Shown: in pieces, positions 35,400 through 46,292 of the stretch
Numbering within the stretch: the first letter of the stretch is position 1
How the letters are laid out: each line of letters opens with the position of its first letter
Assembly (NCBI GenBank): GCA_003996215.1
Contig: QJPP01000055.1
Span: forward strand, 620,001 to 684,000
DNA: 64,000 nucleotides
Direction: 5' to 3'
DNA from: Jaltomata sinuosa
Lineage: Eukaryota; Streptophyta; Magnoliopsida; Solanales; Solanaceae
Notes under the pieces: generated by a model
What the model saw: only the letters and a program-made list of their open reading frames with translations
What the model was told of the DNA's origin: nothing
Database searches by the model: none
Made by a program: the position numbers and the translations under genes

Positions 35400-36570
35400 A
35401 TTACTTTTTTTTATTTATTACATATTTATAAAGGGCGATAAGCAGGCATGAGGTTGACATATCTTCTTGTGCTGCCTACTTAAATATTTTTTTTTTATAT
35501 TTTTTTTCCATTTTAATTTGTTTATTATGTAAATTACATATTTATAAAGGGCGATAAGCAGGCACAAGGTCGACGTGTCTGCTTGTGTTGTCTGCTTAAA
35601 TATTTTCTTTTATGTTTTATCTGTTTTAATTTATATATTATGTAAAAAGTAGTATAAATCACAATAATTAATAACTTAAACTATTTGAAAGACATCAAAA
35701 ATTTGGTTGATTCTCAAAATTTTATCAGCGCCACATAAATTGGGACAGAAGAAAAAATATTATAAATCACAATAATTAACAATTTCAAACATTTAATTAC
35801 ATACTTATAAAAGGCGATAAGCAGACACGAGGTCGACATATCTGCTTGTGCTGTCTGCTTAAATATTTTCTTTTATATTTTTTTCGTTTTAATTTACTTA
35901 TTAGGTAAATTACATATTTATAAAGGGCGATAAGCAGGTACGAGATCGACGTGTCTGCTTGTGCTGCCTGCTTAGATATTTTCTTTTATATTTTCTCCAT
36001 TTTAATTTGTTTATTATGTAAAAAGTAGTGACCAGGAGGTCACGGGTTCAAGCCGTGGAAACAGCCCTTTGCAGAAATGTAAGGTGAGGCTGCATACAAT
36101 AGACCCTTGTGGTCCGGCCCTTCCCCGGACCCCGTGCATAGCGGGAGCTTTAGTGCACCGGGCTGCCCTTTTTTTATGTAAAAAGTAGTATAAATCACAA
36201 TAACTTAAAGTATTTAAAAGATAACAAAAATTTGGTTGACTCTCGAAATTTTATTAGCGCCACATAAATTGTGACAGAAGAAAAAATATTATAAATCACA
36301 ATAATTAACAACATAAAATATTTAATAGATATATAGAAAATTTAGTTGACTCTCGAAATTGTATCAAGGCCACATAAATTGGGACAGACGAAATAACATA
36401 TATTATTTGAAAATTACGTCAAAAGTATTATAAATCACAATAGTTAAGAACTTAAAATATGTAAACATCATATAAAAATTTAATTGACTATATAAATTCT
36501 ATCTGTGTCATATAAATTGAGATAAAGAAAGTAATAATACTGAGGGCTCCTCTATATCTAGTATATATAT
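35400..36570 (-). repeat. Composite ~140-bp array with hairpin modules, locus 3 (inverted)
   Basis: The same ~140-bp unit as at 7.2 and 21.8 kb occurs here on the minus strand (GCGCCACATAAATTGGGACA, TATAAATCACAATAATTAA). Four modules reading AGGGCGATAAGCAGGCA and CTTGTGCTGCCTGCTTA are interspersed (near 35430, 35545, 35815 and 35927); AGCAGGCA and TGCCTGCT can pair. The right end, read inverted, has ACTAGATATAGAGGAGCCC, similar to the starts of the other two loci. A SINE splits the array. Confidence 0.75.
36030..36173 (+). mobile_element. SINE (Au/SolS-like), 5'-truncated, with 16-bp target duplication
   Basis: The copy contains a tRNA-type B box in CACGGGTTCAAGCCGTGG, the body phrases TCCGGCCCTTCCCCGGACCC and GCGGGAGCTTTAGTGCACC, and the end GGGCTGCCCTTTTT. 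TTATGTAAAAAGTAGT flanks both sides (36014-36029 and 36174-36189) without mismatch, so insertion into the ~140-bp array was recent. The A-box half of the tRNA head is missing. Plant Au and Solanaceae SolS SINEs have this tail. Confidence 0.88.
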
Positions 36571-36574
36571 AAAA

Positions 36575-39560
36575 GTCATTCAATTCAAAGTATCATACAA
36601 TTTTTTAAATTTTTTTTATCTAAAAGTCATTTAATTTTAAAATTTATTACATATCCAATTTTTAAATTTTTTGTCACTTAAAAGTCATTCTGTTTTGACC
36701 AAGTTAATTAAAAAGTAATTTTTACATGAATTTTAATATTTTATATTAAAATTATGATAAATTAGTTACATCTATGATAATATAAGAAACACCCCTTATA
36801 GGGGTATACAATATTACATTTACTTTTTTTAGTTTTAACGTACTGTCATTAATATTAAAGAAAATATGATTAGATCATTTTTCGGTACTAATATACTTAT
36901 TTGTATAGTAAATCTCATAAAAAAAAATTAAAAATAAATAAAAGATTTTGTGTGATAAATTTTAAAGATAGAATACTTCAAGTGATAAAAATAGAAAAAT
37001 ATTTTTGTATAAAAATTTTAAAGTTAGATAACTTTCATGTAACAAAAAAATTGAAAGTAATTTTTTGTATGATAAATTCAATGTTAGATGATCATCGATA
37101 AATTTAACTCAAATTAACTTGCAGTTTCACTGTTCAATTTTTTAATTCTTTGAATTTTCATTTATAACAACATATTCAGTGTAGTCTTATAATTTTCCCC
37201 TACCTCAATTATTTTTTAAAATTATGAAAATAAAAACAAAAATTGATTACTCATCAAAAAATACTGCTCAATTTCATAATAATTTTAAGAAAAACACAGG
37301 AGGAATAAAAGTAGCAGAGAAAAAAATTAAATACACATGAATTTTTGATTGCTTGTAAAGTAAAATCACTCTGATTCATTTGTAAATAAAGGGATGTCCT
37401 TGCATAAATATCACTTGGCATGTCTTTGACCTAATAAAATTTACTCTAGCAATAGTAATCTTTTAGGCACAATAAGTTATTTGAATTAAAAAATTATAAT
37501 TAAAGAAATATTTTTACGTCAAATTCTAGAAAGTTGTGGCGATCATTAAATGACGTAGCCACAATTTTTTTTTATAATAAAATCTATAATTGATTATAAT
37601 TTTTTACCTTACAGTAAATATTATTTTAGCAATAATAATTTTTTAATTATACATAAATTATTTCACACAAAAGTTTATAGTTACATAAAAAATTTACTTC
37701 AAGTTATTAAAAATTTTTTGACAATAGTTAAACAATATAGTCATGATTTTTTTAATAATAAAATATTGATAGAATGTTTATACTTCAAGTACTAAGAAGT
37801 GATGGTACTAGTTAGCTTAATAGCTATAGTTATTTGTCATGATGAAATAATTTTTGATAGAATTTTGTAGCTGATAATTATTTTTAACCACAAGTTAAAA
37901 TTATTGAAACAATACTAAAAACTAAAAAAAAAAATCACATCTGAGAGTGATATACTATATTGTGTTTATATAGTGATTGGATAAATTTTATAATAAAATG
38001 AAATTGTATCGATCTAAGATAATTAAATATGCTAATCATTCGATTTGATTCGATCTTATTGGATTTTATTAGTAAGTTTAAAATACAGTTTAAATAAAGA
38101 GTGATTACAATATAATTTGATTTGATTCATTCTCGGTAGGTCTTACTAGTAAATTTGAGACATAATTTAAATAAGTAAATGATTATAATGAAATTATTTT
38201 TAATTAACTAATAAGATAATGCATAAGTATCATCTTAAACTATACGTGAAATCTCAACGACACACTTTAACTATACAGGGGTCCTACTACCCTCCTAAAT
38301 AATCTCATTATAATCATTTGCTTATTTAAATTATGTGTCAAATTTACTGGTAAGACCTACTAAGAATGAGAATAAATTTAATTATTTTTATTAACTAATT
38401 ATAATGAATTAAGTAATTTATGAATTATTGTGTTTAAATATGACCTCTTCTTAAGTAATTTGGTTTGCTATTGGAAACAAAATTCGACCATAATTGATTT
38501 AGTTTAATTTTAACTTTAAAAAAGTCAAATCGAATCAAATCAATCCGACAATACATATATACAATTTTTATACAAAAATATTTTAATGTAATTTATAAAT
38601 ATTTTTTAACTTTTTTCGTAGCCTCTTTCCTTTAACATATTATTTCTAAGCTTGAGCTTAAAATTTTGAATAGTCCAAAAACTATTACAAATATGTAGTT
38701 TAATTTTTTTAAAACATAATAATTAATAAATATGCTAAACTAGAACATTAATGTGTAACTCTCTTGGGTTGCAGTTAACTAAGGTTGATATTTATGAACT
38801 ATATAATTTTTATAATGTGTCGATATCTACCATATTTAAAGTGTTTTGAGTTTTGACTATCGTAACTGAAATATTTTTATTATATTTAAAAAATTATTTA
38901 AATATGCAGTTTAAATTTATTTAAATATAATAATTAATAAATTTACTTAATTAGAGGTCATGTCAATAACAAATATAAGTAATAATTCACAAGTTATCAG
39001 GTCGCCGTTATATATAATTTCTATAATATGTCAATGTCTACCATGTCTAAAGTGTTTTGAATTTTAACTGTCATTATTGAAATATTTTCAAATTTATATT
39101 TAAAAATGACTTAAATATGCAAAAAAAATTGATTCAAAACTCTTAAATATTTTTAATTTAAGCTTCTAAATGTTCCTTTAAAATTTAGATATGCAAAAAA
39201 AATTATTTACAACTCTTAAGTATTTTTAATTTAAATATATTATGCTCCTTTAAACATAAAAATAAATTGAAGTAGAACTTTTTCCAAGAAAAATAATTTA
39301 ATTGTTGTTGTAATAAGTGATCATGTATAATATTGTGGGAATTTATCCATTTCCCATGTATTGGGACTTTCTCATATATTGAAAAATGTAATTTATAAAT
39401 TAATTAATGAGATGGTTTTAAATTTGGAAGGCAAGGGTAGAAATGTCAAAAAAAATTAGTCCATAATGTGAATAGGCTTTATTATAGAATTTGGGCCATT
39501 GTGGTTAAAAAATTTGTGGCCAAATTGATTTATTCTTTTAAAAAAGTGCAAACAACATAA
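36575..39560. other. Very AT-rich intergenic DNA
   Basis: No gene seen. Frames such as 36901-37101 are Lys/Ile-rich, as expected from AT bias. An inverted repeat at 38.12-38.39 kb is listed separately. Confidence 0.55.
38050..38390. repeat. Inverted repeat with ~75-bp arms plus an extra direct copy
   Basis: The arm at about 38120-38197 (GTAGGTCTTACTAGTAAATT, AATGATTATAATGA) has an inverted partner at about 38303-38385 (AATTTACTGGTAAGACCTAC). A further, more diverged direct copy precedes it at about 38050-38118. Spacer about 105 bp. It looks like a foldback MITE with one arm duplicated. Confidence 0.65.
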
Positions 39561-39589
39561 AACACAGTAGTTTAGTCCCTAATTACGTT

Positions 39590-41060
39590 TTATCCCACTA
39601 TTTTAAAATATTACATTTTCCCCGGTAGTTTAAAAAAGGAAAGACGTGTATCCTTTGTATTTTCGTGTATCATGAATACATATAACCTCTTCATTAATGG
39701 TAAATTTATTTCTATTATGGTGCTTTAAAAGGAAATAAAATATTTACAATTAATGAGGAGTAAATCATTAATTGTAAATCTATTACTATTAGGGCGCTTT
39801 AAAAGGAAATAACAGATTTACAATTAATGAGGAGTAAATCACGCGTCAATCACTTTGAAATGCATCTGCAGTATCCTCATCTCCACAAACAACTGGAGAA
39901 TTCAAATTTCAATTTAAAATTACTTGGGTACACATCAAACCAGCAACTAACTCCATTATACAGGATACAGGTAATAATAGATCTCAAATATCTAAGGATA
40001 CACATTTAAACAACAAACAGCAATAGGTATACTTGGATACACTGTTAACACTATATCCAAGATTATAAGCTTGGATACATTATAACAGTGTTAAGGATAC
40101 TTCCCAATATCTAAGGATACCCATCTAAACAGCAAATAGATATAGGTATACTTGGATACATGTTAATATTGGATACAAGTTTGTAAGCTTGGATACATTG
40201 TAACAGTGTTAAGGATACATGTTACCAACATCTCAAATAGCAGGTTGCAGTAGTATTGGGATACATGTTAACATGAATTAATCCTGGATACATGTAACAC
40301 AAGATTTGCTTACAATGTTATCCCTGGATACATATTGCTTTGTTTTGATTTGAAACTTTAAATTTACAAAAGTTACACATTTACAACTCAGATAGATATA
40401 TGTATACTTGGATACATGGAAAATAACACTGGATACATGGTAACAAGTTGGTAACACTGAAAAATAACATCTGGGTTTGAGTCTCTTGTTCTTGATTTCA
40501 ATTTTTTGTGCAATTCATTCATTTTGACTTGATTGTTTCTAAATTTGGATCTATTTTCAGCAAAGTCTTCTTCTTCAAAGTCTCTAACAGCCGGAACAAA
40601 GGTCGGAGAAGGCACTTCATTGTTCTCCATTTGAGATATACCTAAATCAAATGAAGGCCATTGTTGGTTACTTGGTATTATCAAGTTATCTGATTCGTTA
40701 TCCATGAAGGCAATCGTTGATTCGTTATCAAGTAATTGCTCTTATAGACTATGATAACTTAGAACTAAACTATAGTAAAAGTTGAAAAACGAATTTTACC
40801 AACCTCAACAATGGAAGATTATGATCCAGCAAGCGCCAATTTTTTTTGAAAAGTGGAGGAAGATCGTGTGGAAGATGGAGCCTTGGTTGAAGGCGTGATT
40901 TGGGGAAAACGATTATAAAGAGAGAACAACCGTTGCCTTTAGATACAAATTGAGTGATTTTAGGCCCTTTTTTAGGGATTGTGATGGATACAGTTTTTTA
41001 ACCATGTAATTTCAATTTAACGGGATAAATGTAATTATTTTAAAGTATTGAGATATTTAG
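39590..41060. mobile_element. Possible long-TIR (MULE-like) element carrying GATACATG repeats
   Basis: The left block (39597-39655: TTTTAAAATATTACATTTTC then GTGTATCC) aligns loosely with the inverted right block (40985-41050: TTTAAAATAATTACATTTAT then CTGTATCC). Inside are a ~70-bp tandem duplication (39702-39841, GGAGTAAATCA), dozens of GGATACATG-like motifs (39990-40450) and a minus-strand open frame. No exact target duplication is found. Confidence 0.4.
40388..40705 (-). CDS. Unrecognised 105-residue frame inside the GATACATG-repeat unit
   Basis: The frame starts MDNESDNLIIPSNQQWPSFD and continues with an acidic middle (FEEEDF) and a basic Lys/Arg-rich stretch (KMNELHKKLKSR). Its composition is protein-like up to about residue 80, after which it enters the GATACATG simple repeat and loses meaning. 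I recognise no domain. It could be the first exon of a transposon-encoded protein or a captured host fragment. Nothing shows it is expressed. Confidence 0.35.
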   Translation of the reverse strand: MDNESDNLIIPSNQQWPSFDLGISQMENNEVPSPTFVPAVRDFEEEDFAENRSKFRNNQVKMNELHKKLKSRTRDSNPDVIFQCYQLVTMYPVLFSMYPSIHISI

Positions 41061-41069
41061 TAATTAGAA

Positions 41070-41820
41070 TAAGGATGTTTGATTATTTATGTAGTTTTTC
41101 CTTTAAAAAATCACTTTAAATGGAACGTGGATTTGAAATTTGCATTTGAAACGAAGGATATAAAGGTTGGCACATTAATTAGCACATTAATTAAATTAAT
41201 TAATGATCCATTGACCCAAATTTATCTTCATAGGATCCGTTCGGGGACACATGCCGCACGTGGAGTGTTGAAGAATGTTTTCAACTTGAGGAAATAAGTT
41301 ATTATCCGTCTTAAATTATTTGTTGTATTTCTCTTTTTCATGTTTACTTAATTAGAAAAGATTTTATCTATTTTACATGAATAAATATACATATATATAC
41401 ACACACAAATATTATAATAAAAATATTTTTTTTATATTTAAAAAGTGAAAGACATAAAAATGCATTACACCCGTAATATTAATATGGTAGAACATACTTA
41501 AAAGTTATTAAAATGATACTCTACTTCTTAATTATTTAAAAAATAAAAATGAAAATTACATAAAGTTATTTTTTGAAAATCTAAAACTAGAAAACAAATA
41601 GAATATTAAATGTGGTTGAAGAAACAAAAAGATAACAATCTTAAGGAATTTATGTCTCTCACTATTGTTCAAAATTTTGGATTAATTCCTCCCAAAATAG
41701 AATGAAATATTATTTTATGACAATGACAATTCAAATTACAAAACATCGGTCAATACAAATTAATCACAACTCTACGATATTTTTGTTTTGAAAATAAATG
41801 CAGAGAACAATTTAGAGAGG
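41070..41820. other. AT-rich intergenic DNA, no gene seen
   Basis: A short frame at 41079-41297 contains no known domain. The rest is low-complexity AT. Confidence 0.5.
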
Positions 41821-41829
41821 AGAAAGAAT

Positions 41830-42178
41830 CAAATTTTGATATATAAAATTTGAGGCTTGATCTCTGAATTTATAGACAATAAAAGAATGAGACAGAGAGT
41901 TGCAATTCAAAAAGTATCTTTTTTCATATAATCAAAAAGATACATTTTTTCTTTCTCGTTCACACCTTAAAATCCCATCAAATTTTACGATATTACCCCC
42001 AATTCAAATTTTGATGTATGAATTTTGAGGCGAGACCACTGAATTTATAGATAATAAAAACTGAGACGGAGAATTGCTACTCATAAAGTATCTTTTTCAT
42101 ATAATTCAGAAGATAAATTTTTTTATTTCCCGTTCACACCTTAAAATCTCAACAAATTTTACCCCCTCTCAAAATTGA
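41830..42178. repeat. ~175-bp tandem duplication
   Basis: CAAATTTTGAT starts copy 1 at 41830 and copy 2 at 42005. Both share TGAATTTATAGA, AAAGTATCTTTTT and CGTTCACACCTTAAAATC, with many substitutions, so it is older than the duplication at 31.6 kb. Confidence 0.8.
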
Positions 42179-42330
42179 TAGTTAAAAAATAAACATGGAT
42201 GATTCCACCAACAAAAAATTCAAGCGTAAAAGCTTAGGTTTCTAATAGCTAATTGATTAAAGTGTAATTAACCTAATTAAACATCATATTCACAGTTGCA
42301 ATCTGTGTTTAAATTGCTTCACTAAGTGGC

Positions 42331-42908
42331 CACTACTAGAAAAAATCCTCTATAGTTGAGTTTGTCTAATCATAAATCATAGTTTATGAAAGATTATGGC
42401 CACTTCAATAAACTTATTTTCTTTGTTTATGTTCTTTGTGTCATTGACTCCGAGACTGTTTCTCGTTTAGCAAATAGATGATAGTGAGATGCGGAATTAA
42501 GATTTTGAGTTTATAAATTTTAATTTTCTTAAAAAAAAAAATATGTTGATATTTTTATAAATTATTTATATATATTAAGTAATTTTTTAGCATAAATATA
42601 TATTTGCTATTGAATTCTATCGGATCTGTAATTCACATGCTAGCACTATTAAAAAAATTACTATTTTCCCATTGAAAAATGTAAGTGGTTATTCCCACAA
42701 TTATTTTGATTGAATCGGTGGGAAAAAAATAGTAATATTTTTATATGAAAAAGTTAAAATAAATTCTATTATTTTTGTGAGAATCTATTTTTTACTATGT
42801 ATTTTTTCAATGAACTAATTTGAAAAAAAATGAGTGAGAAAATCATATTTTATAACATAATTTTTTCACTAATTTATAATGAGAAAAACCGCTATTTCTA
42901 GTTGCGTG
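42331..42908. mobile_element. Candidate non-autonomous CACTA element
   Basis: The left end reads CACTACTAGAAAAAATCC, the classic CACTA terminal motif. The right end reads ATTTCTAGTTGCGTG, an imperfect inverted match. No unambiguous 3-bp target duplication is seen (GGC at the left; GGC overlaps the right border by one base). The ~578-bp interior has no transposase. Confidence 0.45.
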
Positions 42909-42909
42909 G

Positions 42910-44980
42910 CTCTACCTGATTTGTATGGCCAGTTGAATAATGTAAAAGTTTTCGTCCATTTTAAGCAACTATCGTATAATGAGGTCACATGTGTAAGAAA
43001 GAATCTGTCTTATATTTCCAGCATAGCACTTTTCTTGCCACTTGAGATGCCAAATCAGCAAAAATTGGTATACTTTCGGATAACTTTACTTGTCGTAGTT
43101 ATTAAAAATAGATGGTTCAAAATAAATATCATTTTAGAAAATCAAAACGTAATTAGTTGTTTATTTTCATCTTTCACTTAGTCATAAATATAGAGAGATA
43201 TTAATATGGTGCAAAAGAGAAAAATATTAAAATGTATAAACAAAAAATGTGATAAATAAAATCGTCCTAAGAGAGTAGATAAGATATCTTTTGTTCAAGT
43301 TTTTTTTTTTCCAACTATCACGTATTTGCAATGAAAAGTATTCACACCTAATAAGTAATATCTATACTAAAATTTTAGTTAACATAAACATAGAAAAAAT
43401 AATTATTTTATTAATATATTAAAAATAATAAATAAAAATAAAGCATATTTTTAAAATAGTAAACAAGTAAAAATAAATGAAAAAATTATTATTTTTTATT
43501 AATTGATTTCCCGTGCAAAATTATGATGCTGTTGTTTTTTGTCTTCCTTTTGTCTCCTTCAGTTTTTACTTTGTGATTATTGAAATATCACTCTTTTCTA
43601 TGGACAAATTATTACTTTCTCCAGTTTAATATAAGTAAACTATTGAGATTTTTTTATAGTCTAAAATAAGTAAATTTTTAAAATTCAAGAGTATTAATTA
43701 TTATTAGTTTCTAAATTTATCCTTCTATTTAATGAGATATTTAACTATTTTATAGTTTTTAGGAGATGAATTGCACTTGTTATAAAATTATATTTGTGAT
43801 TTTACATTGAATTAAAAGGAGCATTGAAAAATTACACTTTGATTTATGTCATTAGATATGTTTCTTAAGAAATATCCCACGTTCCAACGACTCACGTAGG
43901 AAGATTGTTTTTAAAATTATAAATATGTAGGAAGAAGTGTGTCATACTGAAAATATTCATTATCATTAGGCATAAACGATTTTGTTGTAATGTCATTGGT
44001 TAAAAGCAAAAAAAAGCTCTTTTCTTCTGAATTTCGCAAAGAATTCAAATGTTATATGTGGAGTAATATGCATATTATAGTACTTTTAATAGCAAATAAA
44101 CGTTTGATTTTACTTTTAACTAGTTAATAGTTTAAACATAATAAACTCGTGTTTACTTATCAACCAATTATACAATCACATTTAATGAAAATTACATAGA
44201 AAAGTTCAAACTTATCTCTTTAATAAAAATTATAACGAATTATTTTGAATTGATTCAGTTGGCATGAAAATTGTGACAGGAGAAAATCACGTGAATACGA
44301 CTTATCTGGTAGGCGTTTGAACTTAAAAAATATGATATTTGAAAAAAAAAAAAGTTGAAAATTAAGTTGTGTTTGAATATGTATTTAATTTAAAAGAAGT
44401 TAAAATTTTATGAGTGAAAAAAAAAAAATTAACTTAAAAAGCTGATCAAAAACACATTTTTTAAAAAATTCAAAAAATAAATTCAAGATATAAACAAACA
44501 TTTTTTTTTATATGGACAAACGGAAGCTAATGTAGTTGAAATTGCGACTTCGGTTTACTGCTGTCCTCGTTATAATTGTGACTTTGGTCTACCCAGCTGT
44601 CTTTTTGGATAAAATAAATATTTATTTATTTTAATTTTTTCATTTAATATTCGATATCTATATTGAATTTTGACTAATTTAAATTCGTGCCTTGTAGGAT
44701 CCGTTCGAAAAAACCCTTCCTACTAAGGATTTGTTGATACTCAAAGCTCAGAATCAAATTTATAATTAAAGAAAAAGCAGTTTCATCCTTTGCACAGCAT
44801 CATTGTGATAAAATGAATATAAATCCAAAGAAGAGGTAAAATTAATTACTCCAATGAAATCAAATTTAGAAAGGAATAATCTTCAATTTTGAGCCATTGA
44901 TATGACCAGGTAAGCAAGATGTCCCCATGATCATGAGGCTAGTACATGTCTAAAAAGAACTGTATATCTCTCCCTATCCT
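42910..44980. other. AT-rich intergenic DNA with MITE-like remnants
   Basis: No gene seen. At about 44312-44530 TAGGCGTTTGAACTT and an inverted AGCTTCCGTTTGTCC look like decayed Tourist-like ends. Confidence 0.45.
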
Positions 44981-45099
44981 TAAATTTAAGGTGATCTCTC
45001 TATTATCAGACAGTGACCTGGAATAGATTTGAATAGTTCTGTTCTGTCACATAGAATTACTAAAATAAATTGGAAAAAAAAAAAAACATCCCCAAAACA

Positions 45100-45372
45100 C
45101 ACACAAACAAAAATGAGCAAAACAGCCCCCCACTCTCTATTCTTGAGTTGAAATGAAGTGAGAATTTTGAGAAATAGAGAAACCCCATCTTCAAAGTTCA
45201 CACCTTTTTCACTTCTAAGTTCAAGAAAACCAGTTACATTTTCATAAATTGTCTTGTTTCTAAGGTTTTCAGATTCTTGTTTGTTTTGCAAGTGTTTTCT
45301 CTTTCTGTGTCCAAGATTCTTTCAGATCCCTTGTGGATTTCATGGACTTGTGATCTTTTTATGGTTGTTTAG
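45100..45372 (+). other. Putative non-coding first exon of the WDL gene
   Basis: This CT-rich, less AT-biased stretch ends at TTTAG followed by GTAAGTATATTG, a strong splice donor at 45373. An acceptor (ACATGTAG) at 46258 lies 34 bp before the ATG at 46293. The upstream transcript start is not fixed. Confidence 0.55.
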
Positions 45373-45843
45373 GTAAGTATATTGCATTCAGTAGCAACTG
45401 CATTTGTTGTTATGTTGTTTATATGTTGGTACATTATGTGTATCTTGAGGGTATTAGCTCTGTGAAAAATGGGTTTTTGCTGTTTTGGGGTTTGGATTTG
45501 CTGAGTGAATCTTGGATTGTGATAAAGATTGGATCTTTTTTCTTGGTTTGGAGATCTAGTAAGAGTAAGTGTCGGTCTACTGATTTTGTCGTCTTCTGGT
45601 ACTGTATTTGGATTTGGTTTTTGAGTTCTTTGTTTGTGGTCACTGATGATACAGAAGATCCATATCATTCGACTCAAACTAATTTGGAATTCACTCGTTG
45701 TTGATGGATATGTTTGATTTTTAGGGTGCTATTAACTTGTTTCTCAGCTCAGTAGAAATGGTATTGATTTGCTTACCAAGAGAGCCAGTAAAGTGTTTGA
45801 TTTGTGTGTGGTTAGTTTGTTTGAAGAACAAAGTGGTTGAACT

Positions 45844-46171
45844 GTTAGAAGGTATTCTTTGTCATAGATGAGAGTTTCTAGTGTTTATGAAGTTTGAATT
45901 TTCATTTCAAAGTTGTGTTTTTTGTGGTTGTAGCATTGCTTTGGTAATCCTTTATTACAATTTGCTTTCTGCTGGATTGGTTGTTTTCTTGCGTATGAGA
46001 CTGTATTTGAAGTGTTAGAAGGTATTCTTGTCATAGATGAGAGTTTCTAGGGTTCTGAAATTTGAATTTTCAAAGTTGAGTTTTTTGTGGTCGTAGCATT
46101 GCTTTGGTAATCCTTTATTACAATTTGTTTTCTGCTGGATTGGTTGTTTTCTCGAGTATGAGACTGTATTT
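45844..46171. repeat. ~170-bp tandem duplication in the WDL leader intron
   Basis: Copy 1 begins GTTAGAAGGTATTC at 45844 and copy 2 begins at 46014. Both share GTCATAGATGAGAGTTTCTA, GTAGCATTGCTTTGGTAATC and TGCTGGATTGGTTGTTTTCT. Differences are few small indels and substitutions. Confidence 0.9.
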
Positions 46172-46292
46172 CTTTAGAGCCTATCTTGGGGTTTGATTAT
46201 ACTTTATAAAACCCGTTTTAATCATGAGGCGTTTTCTGTTTGTGGTTTTGACATGTAGAATTGTGGTTGCAAATTTTGAAACATTATAGAGC

